Assembly: GCA_019636095.1 (NCBI GenBank)
Contig: JAHBYF010000001.1
Location: forward strand, 434,001-498,000
Length of the DNA stretch: 64,000 nucleotides
Reading direction: 5' to 3'
Source: Hyphomonadaceae bacterium
GTDB taxonomy: Bacteria > Pseudomonadota > Alphaproteobacteria > Caulobacterales > Aquidulcibacteraceae
Below the pieces are notes generated by a model that had not been told where the DNA came from, searched no databases, and saw only the letters and a list, made by a program, of their open reading frames with translations. A program made the position numbers and the translations under genes. The number at the start of each line of letters is the position of its first letter. Position 1 is the stretch's first letter. Of the stretch, positions 16,973 to 25,563 are shown piece after piece.

Positions 16973-17131
16973 GACAAACAGGGAGACCTTTTCGGAATTA
17001 TTTCCAGGTTTGCGCGCGTCCGTGTGGCAGAAACATTCTCCCGAACGGCAGCGTCCGGGCGCCGATACCAAGAGGACCGCCGCGTCCGGCAAACCCAACG
17101 AAGTTCCATGATAGGGCTGAGGTGATTTTCT

Positions 17132-17575
17132 GTGACTACAACTCGCCTCGACGACGTCGTCATCAGCTCGCTTCTTGAGCGCACCAACACGGCAGATTTC
17201 TTCCAACTCCTGTATTTGGAGTCGGACCCACTTTTGGCGCTTGCTTACACGGAATTGTTTCTCCCAGAGGTGACCGCCTATCGGGGTGCGTATTTCCGGA
17301 CGGCGATCCTTGATGCGGAGACAATCGACAAGTGGTTTGAACGTTCCGACATTAAGATCGATCAGATTGAACGTGTGTGTAACCAGATCGAATTGGGGTA
17401 TTTGTTCGGTGGCGGTCAGGCGCCACAGCAAATCACACTGCGTTTGGCCAACGAAATCGCCAGAGGTTGGCGAGCGTGGCTGCCAAAATTGTGTGCGCGC
17501 GATGTGGATGTAATTGTATCAATGGATGATGCCGGGTCGCCAATCGTTACCTTCTGCACTGCTCACGAACGCTAA
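17132..17575 (+). CDS. hypothetical cytoplasmic protein
   Basis: 147 residues from a GTG start with GAGG nine bases upstream. No signal peptide or membrane segment. The N-terminal half (LLERTNTADFFQLLYLESDPLL) is helical-looking; the middle has IDQIERVCNQIELGYLFGG and the end VDVIVSMDDAGSPIVTFC. I cannot assign a family. Its base composition is slightly lower in GC than the neighbouring ribosomal genes. It stands alone between palindromic copies B and C. Confidence 0.65.
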   Translation: MTTTRLDDVVISSLLERTNTADFFQLLYLESDPLLALAYTELFLPEVTAYRGAYFRTAILDAETIDKWFERSDIKIDQIERVCNQIELGYLFGGGQAPQQITLRLANEIARGWRAWLPKLCARDVDVIVSMDDAGSPIVTFCTAHER

Positions 17576-17615
17576 GCGAAAATTGCCGAACAGAAGGCCA
17601 CAGCGGAGCTGCGAC

Positions 17616-17684
17616 GGGTGACACACACGCACCCGCCATTGAGTAAGATCCCCGCAGTGCTGGGCGAGTGCGTGTGTGTCACCC
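17616..17684. repeat. palindromic intergenic element, copy C (perfect 17-base arms)
   Basis: GGGTGACACACACGCAC (17616-17632) and its exact reverse complement (17668-17684) flank a 35-base spacer. It is the best-preserved of the three elements and lies between a hypothetical gene and the rplU promoter. Size and symmetry resemble REP-type elements. No transposase of the RAYT class is visible in the window. Confidence 0.8.
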
Positions 17685-17741
17685 ACCCGCACCGTCCCGA
17701 CGGCGGCATAATAGTACCGCCACAAACCGTTCCGCACCCGG

Positions 17742-17770
17742 TTGACGCTTGCGGGGGGTTTCCCTTATAT
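17742..17770 (+). promoter_or_regulatory. sigma-70 promoter for rplU-rpmA
   Basis: TTGACG (17742-17747), a spacer of exactly 17 bases, and TTATAT (17765-17770), 57 bases upstream of the rplU ATG. Both hexamers and the spacing are close to consensus for the housekeeping sigma factor. This fits strong expression of a ribosomal protein operon. Confidence 0.75.
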
Positions 17771-17781
17771 CCCCCGCTCCC

Positions 17782-17806
17782 CGCCCGGGCGACCTACGCC
17801 CGGGCG
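17782..17806 (+). promoter_or_regulatory. leader hairpin of rplU
   Basis: CGCCCGGGCG (17782-17791), loop ACCTA, then CGCCCGGGCG again (17797-17806). The repeated unit is self-complementary, so the two copies can pair into a 10 bp GC-only stem in the 5' leader, about 22 bases before the ATG. A site for autoregulation by L21 or a stability element are both possible; neither is shown. Confidence 0.5.
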
Positions 17807-17827
17807 CACGAATTTTTGGCGGTTACG

Positions 17828-18145
17828 ATGTTCGCGGTAATCAAGACGGGCGGCAAGCAATACCGGGTGGCGAAGGACGACGTGATCGTCGTCGAAAAGC
17901 TCGAAGGCAAAGCCGGTTCGAAGGTCACGTTCAGCGATGTGCTGATGTCGGGCGACGGCAAGACCGTGAAGGTCGGCAAGGATCTGTCGGGCTTCACCGT
18001 TACCGGCACGCTGGTCGACACCAAGAAGGGCGACAAGGTCTCGGTGTTTAAGAAGCGCCGCCGCAACACCTATCGCCGTCACGCCGGTCACCGTCAGATC
18101 GAGTCGCACGTGAAGATCACCGCCCTCGGCGGCAGCAAGGAATAA
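17828..18145 (+). CDS. rplU: 50S ribosomal protein L21
   Basis: 105 residues. The N-terminus MFAVIKTGGKQYRV and the basic C-terminal KKRRRNTYRRHAGHRQ match L21, which binds 23S rRNA in the large subunit. The length is normal. The ATG at 17828 is chosen because longer frames upstream run through the leader and promoter. rpmA follows after 9 bases, the standard bacterial order. Confidence 0.98.
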   Translation: MFAVIKTGGKQYRVAKDDVIVVEKLEGKAGSKVTFSDVLMSGDGKTVKVGKDLSGFTVTGTLVDTKKGDKVSVFKKRRRNTYRRHAGHRQIESHVKITALGGSKE

Positions 18146-18154
18146 GAGGGCGTC

Positions 18155-18424
18155 ATGGCTCATAAAAAAGCAGGCGGCAGCTCGAAGAACGGCCGTGACT
18201 CGGAAGGCCGTCGCCTTGGCGTGAAGCGCTTTGGCGGCCAGTCGGTCAATGGCGGCGAAATTCTCGTGCGCCAGCGCGGCACCAAATTCCATCCGGGTTC
18301 AAACGTCGGCCTCGGCCGCGACCACACCCTCTTCGCGCTTTGTGAAGGCCAGGTGCAGTTTGCGACCAAGCGCGATGGCCGCACGTACGTATCCATCGCA
18401 CCGCTCGCGGTGGCCGCGGAATAG
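18155..18424 (+). CDS. rpmA: 50S ribosomal protein L27
   Basis: 89 residues starting [16 protein letters not shown], the conserved N-terminal arm of L27 that reaches toward the peptidyl-transferase centre, followed by [10 protein letters not shown] and [10 protein letters not shown]. There is no cleavable N-terminal extension of the Firmicute type. It is co-transcribed with rplU and ends 62 bases before an intrinsic terminator. Confidence 0.98.
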   Translation: MAHKKAGGSSKNGRDSEGRRLGVKRFGGQSVNGGEILVRQRGTKFHPGSNVGLGRDHTLFALCEGQVQFATKRDGRTYVSIAPLAVAAE

Positions 18425-18486
18425 GCGAGAACGGAAGACTTTCCCGGATCGCCTGACAAGAGGGCGATCCGGTTCCCAAGATAGCG

Positions 18487-18518
18487 TGGGGCGCCCGGAT
18501 CAAGGCGCCCCATTTTTT
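18487..18518 (+). terminator. intrinsic terminator of rplU-rpmA
   Basis: TGGGGCGCC (18487-18495), loop CGGATCAA, GGCGCCCCA (18504-18512), then six T (18513-18518). A perfect 9 bp GC-rich stem followed by a U tract. Confidence 0.93.
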
Positions 18519-18552
18519 ATGCCCCACGCGATAGAGCCAAAAGGAGCGGCTC

Positions 18553-19116
18553 ATGCGTGACGTGATTGAGATCGGAACACCCAGACTGAAACTGCGGCGC
18601 TTGCGCATGTCTGATGCGCAACGCGTTGCTCAGTTCTGTGACGATCCGGGCGTTGGGCGAAATCTCGCGATGACGCCGCTCCCTTATCTTCCGGTGGCGG
18701 CCGAGGGCTGGATTCTGATCAATGCGGCGCGTGCGTCGCGCGGGACGGATTTTGTCTATGCGGTGGAGCTGCCGGGCGAGGGGCTCATTGGCGCCATTGG
18801 CGCGCATGCGCGCGGCGGGGAGGGCTTCGAGATGGGCTATTGGTTCGGCCGGCCCTATTGGGGCCAAGGTTTCGCGACGGAGGCGGCGACGGCGTTTGTC
18901 TCGGAAGCCGGCAAGCTTGGCGCGCTGGAGGCCGGACATTTCGTCGACAACCCAGCCTCGGGGCGCGTGCTGACGAAAGTCGGCTTTGCCTACACCGGCG
19001 AAACTAAAGCCATGTTCTCGCTCGGGCGCGGCGAAACCGTTGCCTGCAAACGCATGCGCTTTGCGCCCAAACGCGAGCGCGGCGCGGGCGAGCGCGCGGC
19101 GATGGCGATGCATTGA
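18553..19116 (+). CDS. GNAT family N-acetyltransferase, RimJ/RimL type
   Basis: 187 residues. TPRLKLRRLRMSDA at the start, the acetyl-CoA loop region GYWFGRPYWGQGFATEA (about 96-112) and DNPASGRVLTKVGF are the standard landmarks of the RimJ/RimL subgroup, which acetylates protein N-termini or small amines. The ATG follows AAGGAG. The substrate is unknown. The C-terminus has an Arg-rich tail beyond the usual fold. It ends base-to-base with the convergent gene at 19117. Confidence 0.88.
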   Translation: MRDVIEIGTPRLKLRRLRMSDAQRVAQFCDDPGVGRNLAMTPLPYLPVAAEGWILINAARASRGTDFVYAVELPGEGLIGAIGAHARGGEGFEMGYWFGRPYWGQGFATEAATAFVSEAGKLGALEAGHFVDNPASGRVLTKVGFAYTGETKAMFSLGRGETVACKRMRFAPKRERGAGERAAMAMH

Positions 19117-19623
19117 CTAGAACAGAATTCCGGCGTCGCGGATCAAATCCGCGACGCCGTTGATCACCGCTCTGAACCAAGCCTCGGCATCCCAGCCGCC
19201 GACCTGCACCGCGAAGAAAACGGCGTATCCGACAATGAACAGGATCGGCATGGCGCGTTCCAGCGACCACCATTTCATCGCGCGCCGTTTGCCTGTGATG
19301 TTCTGCCATTCGTCGCGGATTGGGTGGACGCCCAGGTCGTCCTCGATGGCGTAGATGTTCTTGTACTTCGCGGCGAGCAGCACAGTGTAATACGAGTTAG
19401 ACGTGCGCCAGATCGCGCAGGTCAGCGCAAGCGCGATTGCGCAGAGCGTGAACAGCACCGGGTTGGGAAGGCCATTGGCGCTGGCCAAGAAGCCAAGCGC
19501 GCTCATGCCGGCAATGTTGAGGGTCATGAACACATTCGAAAGTTCGCGCCGGGCGCGGCGCGCTTCTCGAACGTCCTCGACCAAGAGCTTATAGACTTCA
19601 AGATTGGTGGCTGTGTCGGCCAT
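19117..19623 (-). CDS. small integral membrane protein
   Basis: 168 residues. A soluble N-terminal helix (EVYKLLVEDVREARRARRELSN), two membrane segments (about 29-47 and 54-72), a cytoplasmic loop with RDEWQNITGKRRAMKWW, and a third hydrophobic segment (about 125-143). The layout resembles small octameric RipA-type membrane proteins, but that is a tentative impression and no function is known. It is convergent with the acetyltransferase gene and divergent from asd. Confidence 0.7.
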   Translation of the reverse strand: MADTATNLEVYKLLVEDVREARRARRELSNVFMTLNIAGMSALGFLASANGLPNPVLFTLCAIALALTCAIWRTSNSYYTVLLAAKYKNIYAIEDDLGVHPIRDEWQNITGKRRAMKWWSLERAMPILFIVGYAVFFAVQVGGWDAEAWFRAVINGVADLIRDAGILF

Positions 19624-19761
19624 GTCTTATCCCCCCGTGCGCGCTGAAATGTAGGACGGCTATGCGATCCTGTCTCGCGCTGCGCCTTGGAAAAACCCCG
19701 GATTCTGCCTAGCTTACGCGATGCAGCCTGGTGGAGCGCCAGCGCTGCGGGAGACCAATTC

Positions 19762-20793
19762 ATGGGATTGCGCGTAGCCGTCGTCGGCGCCACCGGAAAC
19801 GTGGGCCGTGAAATGCTTGAGATCCTGTCCGAGCGCTTGTTTCCGGCCGACGAAGTGATCGCGCTGGCCTCACGGCGCTCGATCGGGACAGAAGTCAGCT
19901 ACGGCGACAAAACCTTGAAGTGCAAAGATCTGGAGACTTTCGATTTCTCCGGCGTCGATCTGGTGCTGATGAGCGCGGGCGGGGCCGTCTCGAAGGAATG
20001 GTCGCCGAAGATCGGCGCGACTGGCGCGGTGGTGATCGACAATTCGAGCGCTTGGCGCATGGACCCGCGCGTGCCGCTGGTCGTGCCGGAAGTGAACCCG
20101 GACGCCGTGCACGGCTATGACAAGCTCAACATTATCGCCAATCCGAACTGCTCGACCGCACAATTGGTCGTGGCGCTGAAGCCGCTGCATGATCGTGCGA
20201 AGATCAAGCGCGTTGTCGTTGCGACCTACCAATCCGTTTCCGGCGCTGGTAAGGACGCGATGGACGAGCTCTGGAATCAGACCAAGAAACTCTATGTCGG
20301 CGACGAGATCGTGCCGGAAGAATTCCCGAAGCAGATCGCCTTCAACGTCATCCCGCACGGCGGCGACTTCATGGACGACGGCTACACCACCGAAGAGTGG
20401 AAGATCGAAGTCGAGACCAAGAAGATGCTCGATCCGAAGATCAAGCTGACGGCGACATCGGTGCGCGTGCCGGTGTTCGTGGGCCACTCCGAAGCCGTGA
20501 ACATCGAGTTCGAAAACGAGATCACTGCCGGCGAAGCGCGCGAAATCCTGCGCGAAGCGCCGGGCCTGATGGTCATCGATAAGCACGAAGATGGCGGCTA
20601 CGCCACGCCGCTCGATTGCGTTGGCGAGTTCGCGACATTTGTCTCGCGCATCCGTGAAGATAAAACCGTCGAGAACGGCCTCTCGCTCTGGGTCGTCAGC
20701 GACAACCTCCGCAAAGGCGCGGCGCTCAACGCCGTGCAGATCGCGGAGCTGATGCTGAACAAGGGCCTGTTCAAGCGGCTAAGGGCGGCATGA
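19762..20793 (+). CDS. asd: aspartate-semialdehyde dehydrogenase
   Basis: 343 residues. NADP-binding GATGNVGREM at the N-terminus, catalytic Cys130 in ANPNCSTAQ, and the substrate-binding RVPVFVGHSEA segment. It reduces aspartyl phosphate to aspartate semialdehyde, the branch point for lysine, diaminopimelate, threonine and methionine. The length is normal. The start is the ATG at 19762 (MGLRVAVVGATG); an in-frame start 25 codons upstream lacks family support. It appears monocistronic. Confidence 0.97.
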   Translation: MGLRVAVVGATGNVGREMLEILSERLFPADEVIALASRRSIGTEVSYGDKTLKCKDLETFDFSGVDLVLMSAGGAVSKEWSPKIGATGAVVIDNSSAWRMDPRVPLVVPEVNPDAVHGYDKLNIIANPNCSTAQLVVALKPLHDRAKIKRVVVATYQSVSGAGKDAMDELWNQTKKLYVGDEIVPEEFPKQIAFNVIPHGGDFMDDGYTTEEWKIEVETKKMLDPKIKLTATSVRVPVFVGHSEAVNIEFENEITAGEAREILREAPGLMVIDKHEDGGYATPLDCVGEFATFVSRIREDKTVENGLSLWVVSDNLRKGAALNAVQIAELMLNKGLFKRLRAA

Positions 20794-20868
20794 GCAGGTT
20801 TTGTTCGTCGCGCTTTTTGATCGATGTCCATAATGTGTTGGATCCCATAAGCGGCGCGAGGGGTGGCC

Positions 20869-21192
20869 ATGGAATACGCTGGCTTCATTGTCATCCTGAT
20901 CCTGCTGTGGATCAGGCCGGAATATATGTTCCTGCTATTCTATGTCTTTGCGAACTATCTACTCGTCTTTTTGATTTCCGATGTGTGGCGGCTGACTTGG
21001 GCGGATGCGCCGGCTTATGCGCTGTATTCAGCGATCAATATCGCCATCACGCTCACGATAGGCGCCGTAGTGGTCGCGCTGTTCAAGTGGATCAAGACCC
21101 GCAAGACCGGTCGCGACAAAGAGCTTGATAGGGAGATGGAGCGCATCCGCGCGGAACTCTCAGTGCGCGAGGGGCAACCCCCGACGCCGTAA
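20869..21192 (+). CDS. small membrane protein of unknown function
   Basis: 107 residues. Three hydrophobic segments (about 5-20, 21-38 and 48-72) followed by a charged, helical cytoplasmic tail (KTRKTGRDKELDREMERIRAEL in part). The ATG at 20869 or a GTG two codons earlier could be the start; GAGGGG lies just upstream. I recognise no family. The helical tail may mediate self-association. Confidence 0.6.
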   Translation: MEYAGFIVILILLWIRPEYMFLLFYVFANYLLVFLISDVWRLTWADAPAYALYSAINIAITLTIGAVVVALFKWIKTRKTGRDKELDREMERIRAELSVREGQPPTP

Positions 21193-21311
21193 CAGTAGCC
21201 GCCGTTTGTGCGCGAAACTGACATCTGCTGTTACAAAATGTGTAGGCGGTTTCGGCGTTTCGAGCGTGGCGCAAACACCCGCCCCTTCCTATCTACCGGG
21301 CGAGGGGACGC

Positions 21312-21743
21312 ATGCCATCCATCGCCATCGAACAGCCGTCGGAAACGGACATCGACGCAATTCACACCGTGCTGCGCGAGACCTATTGGTCGCCCGGCAT
21401 TCCGCGTGAGGTCGTTGCGCGCGCGTGCGCCAATTCGATGTGCGCGATCGCGCGTGACGAAAGCGGTAAGCTGATCGGCTTCGCGCGCGTGGTGACGGAC
21501 AAAGCCACCTTCGCTTGGCTCTGTGATGTAATCGTGTTGCCCGGCAAACAAGGCAAAGGCTTAGGCCGGGCGCTTGTTCAGACGTTCCAGCGTCATCCCA
21601 ATCTGCAGGGCCTCCGCCGCTGGCTGCTCGGCACCAAGGACGCGCACGGCGTCTATGCGCCGTTGGGTTTCACGCCTGTCGAAGCGCCGGAGCGGCTAAT
21701 GCAGATCAAGAACCCGAACCCCTACGGACATCCCGCATCATGA
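21312..21743 (+). CDS. GNAT family N-acetyltransferase
   Basis: 143 residues. The motif A region reads DVIVLPGKQGKGLGRALVQ, containing the Q/RxxGxG/A pyrophosphate-binding loop (QGKGLG), and the late YAPLGFTPV is the usual beta-alpha end of small GNATs. A family of single-domain acetyltransferases with varied substrates. It overlaps the rarD-like gene by 4 bases (ATGA), so the two are translationally coupled. Confidence 0.9.
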   Translation: MPSIAIEQPSETDIDAIHTVLRETYWSPGIPREVVARACANSMCAIARDESGKLIGFARVVTDKATFAWLCDVIVLPGKQGKGLGRALVQTFQRHPNLQGLRRWLLGTKDAHGVYAPLGFTPVEAPERLMQIKNPNPYGHPAS

Positions 21744-22660
21744 GCGAAGCGACCGCGCCGATTCACGGCGGTCCCTCGGAGGCTGAGCAGCGCGCCGGCT
21801 TTTTGTCGGCTGCCTCGGCTTACGTGATCTGGGGCTTCCTGCCGCTTTATCTGAAATTGCTGCACACGGTCGATGTGCGCGAAGTGCTGGCGCAGCGTAT
21901 TTTGTGGGCCGCGCCTTCGGCGCTGATCGCGGTGTTTGTGATGAGCGGCTGGAGGCCGGGCCTGCGTGAAATTGGAACCGCGCTCAAGCCGCGCATGCTC
22001 GCCACGCTCGCCGTCTCCGCCTGCTTCATTTTTGTGAACTGGGGGCTCTATGTCTATCTCGTGCTCCACGAACGGGTGATTGAGTCGGCGTTGGCCTACT
22101 TCCTGGCGCCGCTCGTCGCCGTCGCTGTTGGCGTGCTTTTCTTCGGCGAGAGGATTTCTGCGCCGCAGATTATTGCGCTGGCTTTGGCGCTTGTCGGCGT
22201 GGTCGTGCAGGGGCTGGCGCTTGGCGCGCCGCCGTGGATGGCGCTGGCGTTGTGCGCGACATGGTCGGCATACGCTGTCATCCGCAAGCGCGCGCCTGTG
22301 CCGGCGGCGGTCGGCTTGTTGATCGAAAGTTTGGCGCTGATGCCGCTGGTCGTCGGGCTGCTGTGGTGGGCGTCGAGCGAGGCGCCGCTGAGCTTTACAT
22401 CGAGCTGGTCGATGGCGTTTTTGTTGGCCATCGCTGGCCCGGTTACCGCGATCCCGCTGATGGCCTTCGCGTTCGGCGCCCGGCGTGTGAGCTTTACGAC
22501 GCTTGGTCTGCTGCAATTTCTCGCACCAACTCTACAGTTTGCGACAGGGCTTGCGTTCGGCGAGCCGTTCACGCCGCTTCGTGCAGCGAGTTTTGTGCTG
22601 ATCTGGCTGGGCCTCGCGTTCTTCTCATGGGATACGTTGCGCCGCGCCAGGCAAGTATGA
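21740..22660 (+). CDS. rarD: EamA/RarD family transporter
   Basis: 306 residues with ten hydrophobic segments in two EamA halves. GFLSAASAYVIWGFLPLY and LLHTVDVREVLAQRILWA are the typical RarD N-terminal landmarks, and the second half contains PVTAIPLMAFAFGARR. RarD proteins belong to the drug/metabolite superfamily; the substrate is uncertain. It overlaps the acetyltransferase gene before it and the phosphatase gene after it (both ATGA), giving a tight three-gene operon. Confidence 0.92.
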   Translation: MSEATAPIHGGPSEAEQRAGFLSAASAYVIWGFLPLYLKLLHTVDVREVLAQRILWAAPSALIAVFVMSGWRPGLREIGTALKPRMLATLAVSACFIFVNWGLYVYLVLHERVIESALAYFLAPLVAVAVGVLFFGERISAPQIIALALALVGVVVQGLALGAPPWMALALCATWSAYAVIRKRAPVPAAVGLLIESLALMPLVVGLLWWASSEAPLSFTSSWSMAFLLAIAGPVTAIPLMAFAFGARRVSFTTLGLLQFLAPTLQFATGLAFGEPFTPLRAASFVLIWLGLAFFSWDTLRRARQV

Positions 22661-23361
22661 GTGATGTGATCTACTACGCGATCGGCGACGTTCACGGCGA
22701 GATCGAGAAGCTTGACCGTCTGCTCGGCTTCGTACGCGAGGACGCCGCGCGCCTTGGCGGTCGCCACAAGATTGTCTTCCTTGGTGATCTGATTGACCGC
22801 GGCCCGGATAGTCGCGGCGTCGTCGAGCGCGCCAAGGCGCTGTGCGAGAGCGACGAAGCCATCGTGATAAAGGGCAACCACGAAGAACTGATGCTGCACG
22901 CGTGCGATAAGCGTGAGTCGGTCGGCATTTATTGGTGGGCTGAGAATGGCGGCGATGAAACGATCCTCTCGTATGTCCGCGCCAATGGTTACGCGGACGA
23001 TTTTCGTGACGCGATCGATCCGGCGCACATTTCATGGCTACGCGCGCTGCCGGTGATGGTGCGTGACGAAGAACGCCGGCTCGTGTTTGTCCACGGCGGC
23101 ATTGATCCGGCGACGTTTCCCAATTGCAGCGACGAAGTACGGATGTGGACGCGGTCTCAGAAATTCTTCGACCCTGGCCGGTGGCCGAAGCGGGTGGAAC
23201 TTGAAGACATTGTAGTCATTCACGGTCACACGCCGACGCACGATTTCAAGCCGCATGCAAATCCGCGGCGCATCAATGTCGATACGGGCGCCTGCTTTGG
23301 CGGGCCGCTTACTGCGGTAGTGCTTGCGCCGGGAGAGGCGCCGCGCTTCCTGCACGCGTGA
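22657..23361 (+). CDS. PPP-type metallophosphoesterase (serine/threonine phosphatase family)
   Basis: 234 residues. The full metallophosphoesterase set is present: GDVHG (10-14), GDLIDRGPDS, KGNHEELM, FVHGG and HGHTPT. These residues bind two metals that activate water for phosphoester hydrolysis. Similar bacterial enzymes dephosphorylate proteins or Ap4A. The start overlaps the rarD stop. The last 53 bases overlap the end of the convergent DUF2029 gene on the other strand, an unusual length of antisense coding overlap. Confidence 0.92.
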   Translation: MSDVIYYAIGDVHGEIEKLDRLLGFVREDAARLGGRHKIVFLGDLIDRGPDSRGVVERAKALCESDEAIVIKGNHEELMLHACDKRESVGIYWWAENGGDETILSYVRANGYADDFRDAIDPAHISWLRALPVMVRDEERRLVFVHGGIDPATFPNCSDEVRMWTRSQKFFDPGRWPKRVELEDIVVIHGHTPTHDFKPHANPRRINVDTGACFGGPLTAVVLAPGEAPRFLHA

Positions 23362-24460
23362 ACGTGGCGGCGAGCACCAACCAAGCCGCAAGCGGACAGA
23401 TCGGCAGCACGATGATTTGCCCGAGCGCAACGCTAAGCGATGTTCCCCAAGCAAAGATCGCGGCGGCGTAATCGAGTGGAGATCGCGGCGCGCCAAGGAG
23501 AGCTGCGCCAACAAGCAGCGTCGTGAAATCGTAGAAGAAGAGATAAGGCGAAACCAGCAATGTAGCGGCGCATAGCGCCGCGCCGCCGAGCACCACGTCG
23601 CCTGACCGAAATACAATGCAAGCAACGATAATCGCCGCAGTCGCGCTGATCGCGTGAAGGCTTATGGCAAGCGCTTGCGGTGCGTGAAGCCCGAGGAGGT
23701 TCGCATAGAGCGAGGCGTAGGCAGGGGTCGTGATCCGCTGCTCGGAAATGAGACGTTGCGAATAGTCGAGGCTCTCAAACCAATTGAAATAGGTGTCGAA
23801 TCCGAAAATCAGCCCAGCCGCGGTCGCGAAGGCGATAACGGCGATGGCGGCGGAGAAGAAGACGCGCCAGCGGCCGGAAAATGCCAGGAAGAGCGGCCAT
23901 AGCAACGCAATGTGCGGTTTGATGGCGAGGAAGCCGATCAGCGCGCCAGCGGCATGAGGGCGTTTGTCCAGCCATCGGATTGCAAGCGCGTAGACGCCGG
24001 CGATCAGCATGCCCGCTTGCACCGTCGCGGTCTGATAAAGGACGGTTGGAGAGGTAAACGGAAAGATGAGCGCGCGCGCGTCAGGCAAGAAGCGCCGGAT
24101 CGCGAAACCAAACAGCGCCAAAGTCGAAATTAGGAAGAAGATTGCTGACACAGGGTAGGGCATCAACGCCAGCACGCTGACGATCATCAAGAAGGTCGGT
24201 GGCGAATTCCACGGCGCGTAGAACTTTACGGCGGGCGCGACCGATTGCTGGACCTGCCACAACATTGCGCGGTCGTGGATTTCGTGCGCGTGACCGTCGA
24301 GAGCCGCTCGCCCGGCGCTCCAGAACGCCATGTAGTCGCCAAAAAAAGGCTGGCCGCTCGGCATCGCCATGTCGTGCATGTCAAGCGCACGCGAAGCGAA
24401 AAAGCCGAGCATCGCCAGCGCGACTGCGATGGCGGCCACTTCGAAGGCCCAACGCTTCAT
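23309..24460 (-). CDS. DUF2029/GT87-type polyprenol-phosphate glycosyltransferase-like membrane protein
   Basis: 383 residues. A signal-anchor segment at the N-terminus, then DYMAFWSAGRAALDG (the DF/Y.xFW.A motif of this GT-C-like family), and about ten further membrane segments. Members add mannose or arabinose from polyprenyl donors to lipids outside the membrane; the donor here is unknown. The start at 24460 overlaps the stop of the upstream hydrolase (ATGA); another ATG two codons earlier is possible. The longer frame to 24664 lies antisense within that hydrolase and is rejected. Confidence 0.8.
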   Translation of the reverse strand: MKRWAFEVAAIAVALAMLGFFASRALDMHDMAMPSGQPFFGDYMAFWSAGRAALDGHAHEIHDRAMLWQVQQSVAPAVKFYAPWNSPPTFLMIVSVLALMPYPVSAIFFLISTLALFGFAIRRFLPDARALIFPFTSPTVLYQTATVQAGMLIAGVYALAIRWLDKRPHAAGALIGFLAIKPHIALLWPLFLAFSGRWRVFFSAAIAVIAFATAAGLIFGFDTYFNWFESLDYSQRLISEQRITTPAYASLYANLLGLHAPQALAISLHAISATAAIIVACIVFRSGDVVLGGAALCAATLLVSPYLFFYDFTTLLVGAALLGAPRSPLDYAAAIFAWGTSLSVALGQIIVLPICPLAAWLVLAATFTRAGSAAPLPAQALPQ

Positions 24461-25563
24461 AGGCATGCGTACAATGCGTCGATCAGCTTGAGGGAACGCG
24501 GATCGCCCATGATGTAGTGCGATTGCTTGTTCATGACGTAGCCAACCGAAACGCCAGCGACTGGATCGCCAAAGCCAACGCTGCCGCCATTGCCGGAGTG
24601 GCCGAAAGCTTCGAGGTTTGGCCCGTACATACGGTTCGAGTTGCCGATAATGCCGGCGCGCCAATCGACATTGAACGGCAGCACCAGATCGTCGCCCTTC
24701 CAGACGCGCGTTGTCAGCGCGTCGAAGCCTTCTTGCGACAGCAGGCGTGCGCCATTGATCATGCCGCCGGTGGCGTAGGCCTCATAGAGCCGTGCAACGG
24801 CAAGCGCTGTGCCGTGACCGTTCGCCGCCGGGATTTCGATCTTGCGCCATTGCGTCGAACCGCGCGTAGGCGCCGCCCATTTGGTGAAGAACGCGGCTTT
24901 GCGCGGCAGTGTGATCTCGCCGAAATCGCCGCCACGCGTCGGCTTCTTCATTTCCGATGCGCGCGCGTGATCGCTCTCCGGCGTTCCGATCTGAAAGTCG
25001 ATCCCGAGCGGCATGCAAATATCTTCGCGAAGAATTGTGCCAAGCGAGCGCCCCGAGGCGCGGCGCGCAATCTCACCGGCGATGTAGCCCCAGGTCATCG
25101 GGTGATAGCCGCTGGCGGTTCCGGGCGGCCAAATCGGTTCAAGCGCTGCGATCGCCTCACTGCACGCGGCAGGATCGAGCCAGAGGTCTGGATCAATCGG
25201 CTGGAGAAACCCCGGCACGCCGGCTTGATGCGCCAAGGTTTGGCGAATCGTCACTTTATCTTTGCCGTGCACGCCGAACGCCGGCCACACCGATGCGGTG
25301 GTTGCATCGTAATCGAGCGCGCCGCGGTCAGCGAGCAGGGCCATCACCAGCGCGCTGATGCCTTTGCTCGTCGAATAGACAGGCACGATCGTGTCTTCGA
25401 CCCAAGGCCGAGTCTGTTCGCGGTTGGCCCAGCCGCCCCACAAATTCACCACGACTTCGCCGTCGCGCACTGCGGCGAATCCGGCGCCGAGTTCTTCGGC
25501 GAGCCCCGCATCGAACGCTTCGCGGACGCGCTCGAAGCCTGGCGCAACAAAGCCTTCCGCCAT
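24457..25563 (-). CDS. beta-lactamase-fold serine hydrolase (EstB-like)
   Basis: 368 residues, no signal peptide, so probably cytoplasmic. The Ser-x-x-Lys motif is S64-TS-K67, a tyrosine lies in SGYHPM (Y153), and the third motif is FGHSGNGG near the C-terminus. Family members of this type are often carboxylesterases rather than beta-lactamases. It overlaps the pyridoxal-kinase-like gene by one base (TGATG) and the DUF2029 gene by four, forming one operon. The longer frame to 25815 lies within the kinase gene and is rejected. Confidence 0.88.
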   Translation of the reverse strand: MAEGFVAPGFERVREAFDAGLAEELGAGFAAVRDGEVVVNLWGGWANREQTRPWVEDTIVPVYSTSKGISALVMALLADRGALDYDATTASVWPAFGVHGKDKVTIRQTLAHQAGVPGFLQPIDPDLWLDPAACSEAIAALEPIWPPGTASGYHPMTWGYIAGEIARRASGRSLGTILREDICMPLGIDFQIGTPESDHARASEMKKPTRGGDFGEITLPRKAAFFTKWAAPTRGSTQWRKIEIPAANGHGTALAVARLYEAYATGGMINGARLLSQEGFDALTTRVWKGDDLVLPFNVDWRAGIIGNSNRMYGPNLEAFGHSGNGGSVGFGDPVAGVSVGYVMNKQSHYIMGDPRSLKLIDALYACL

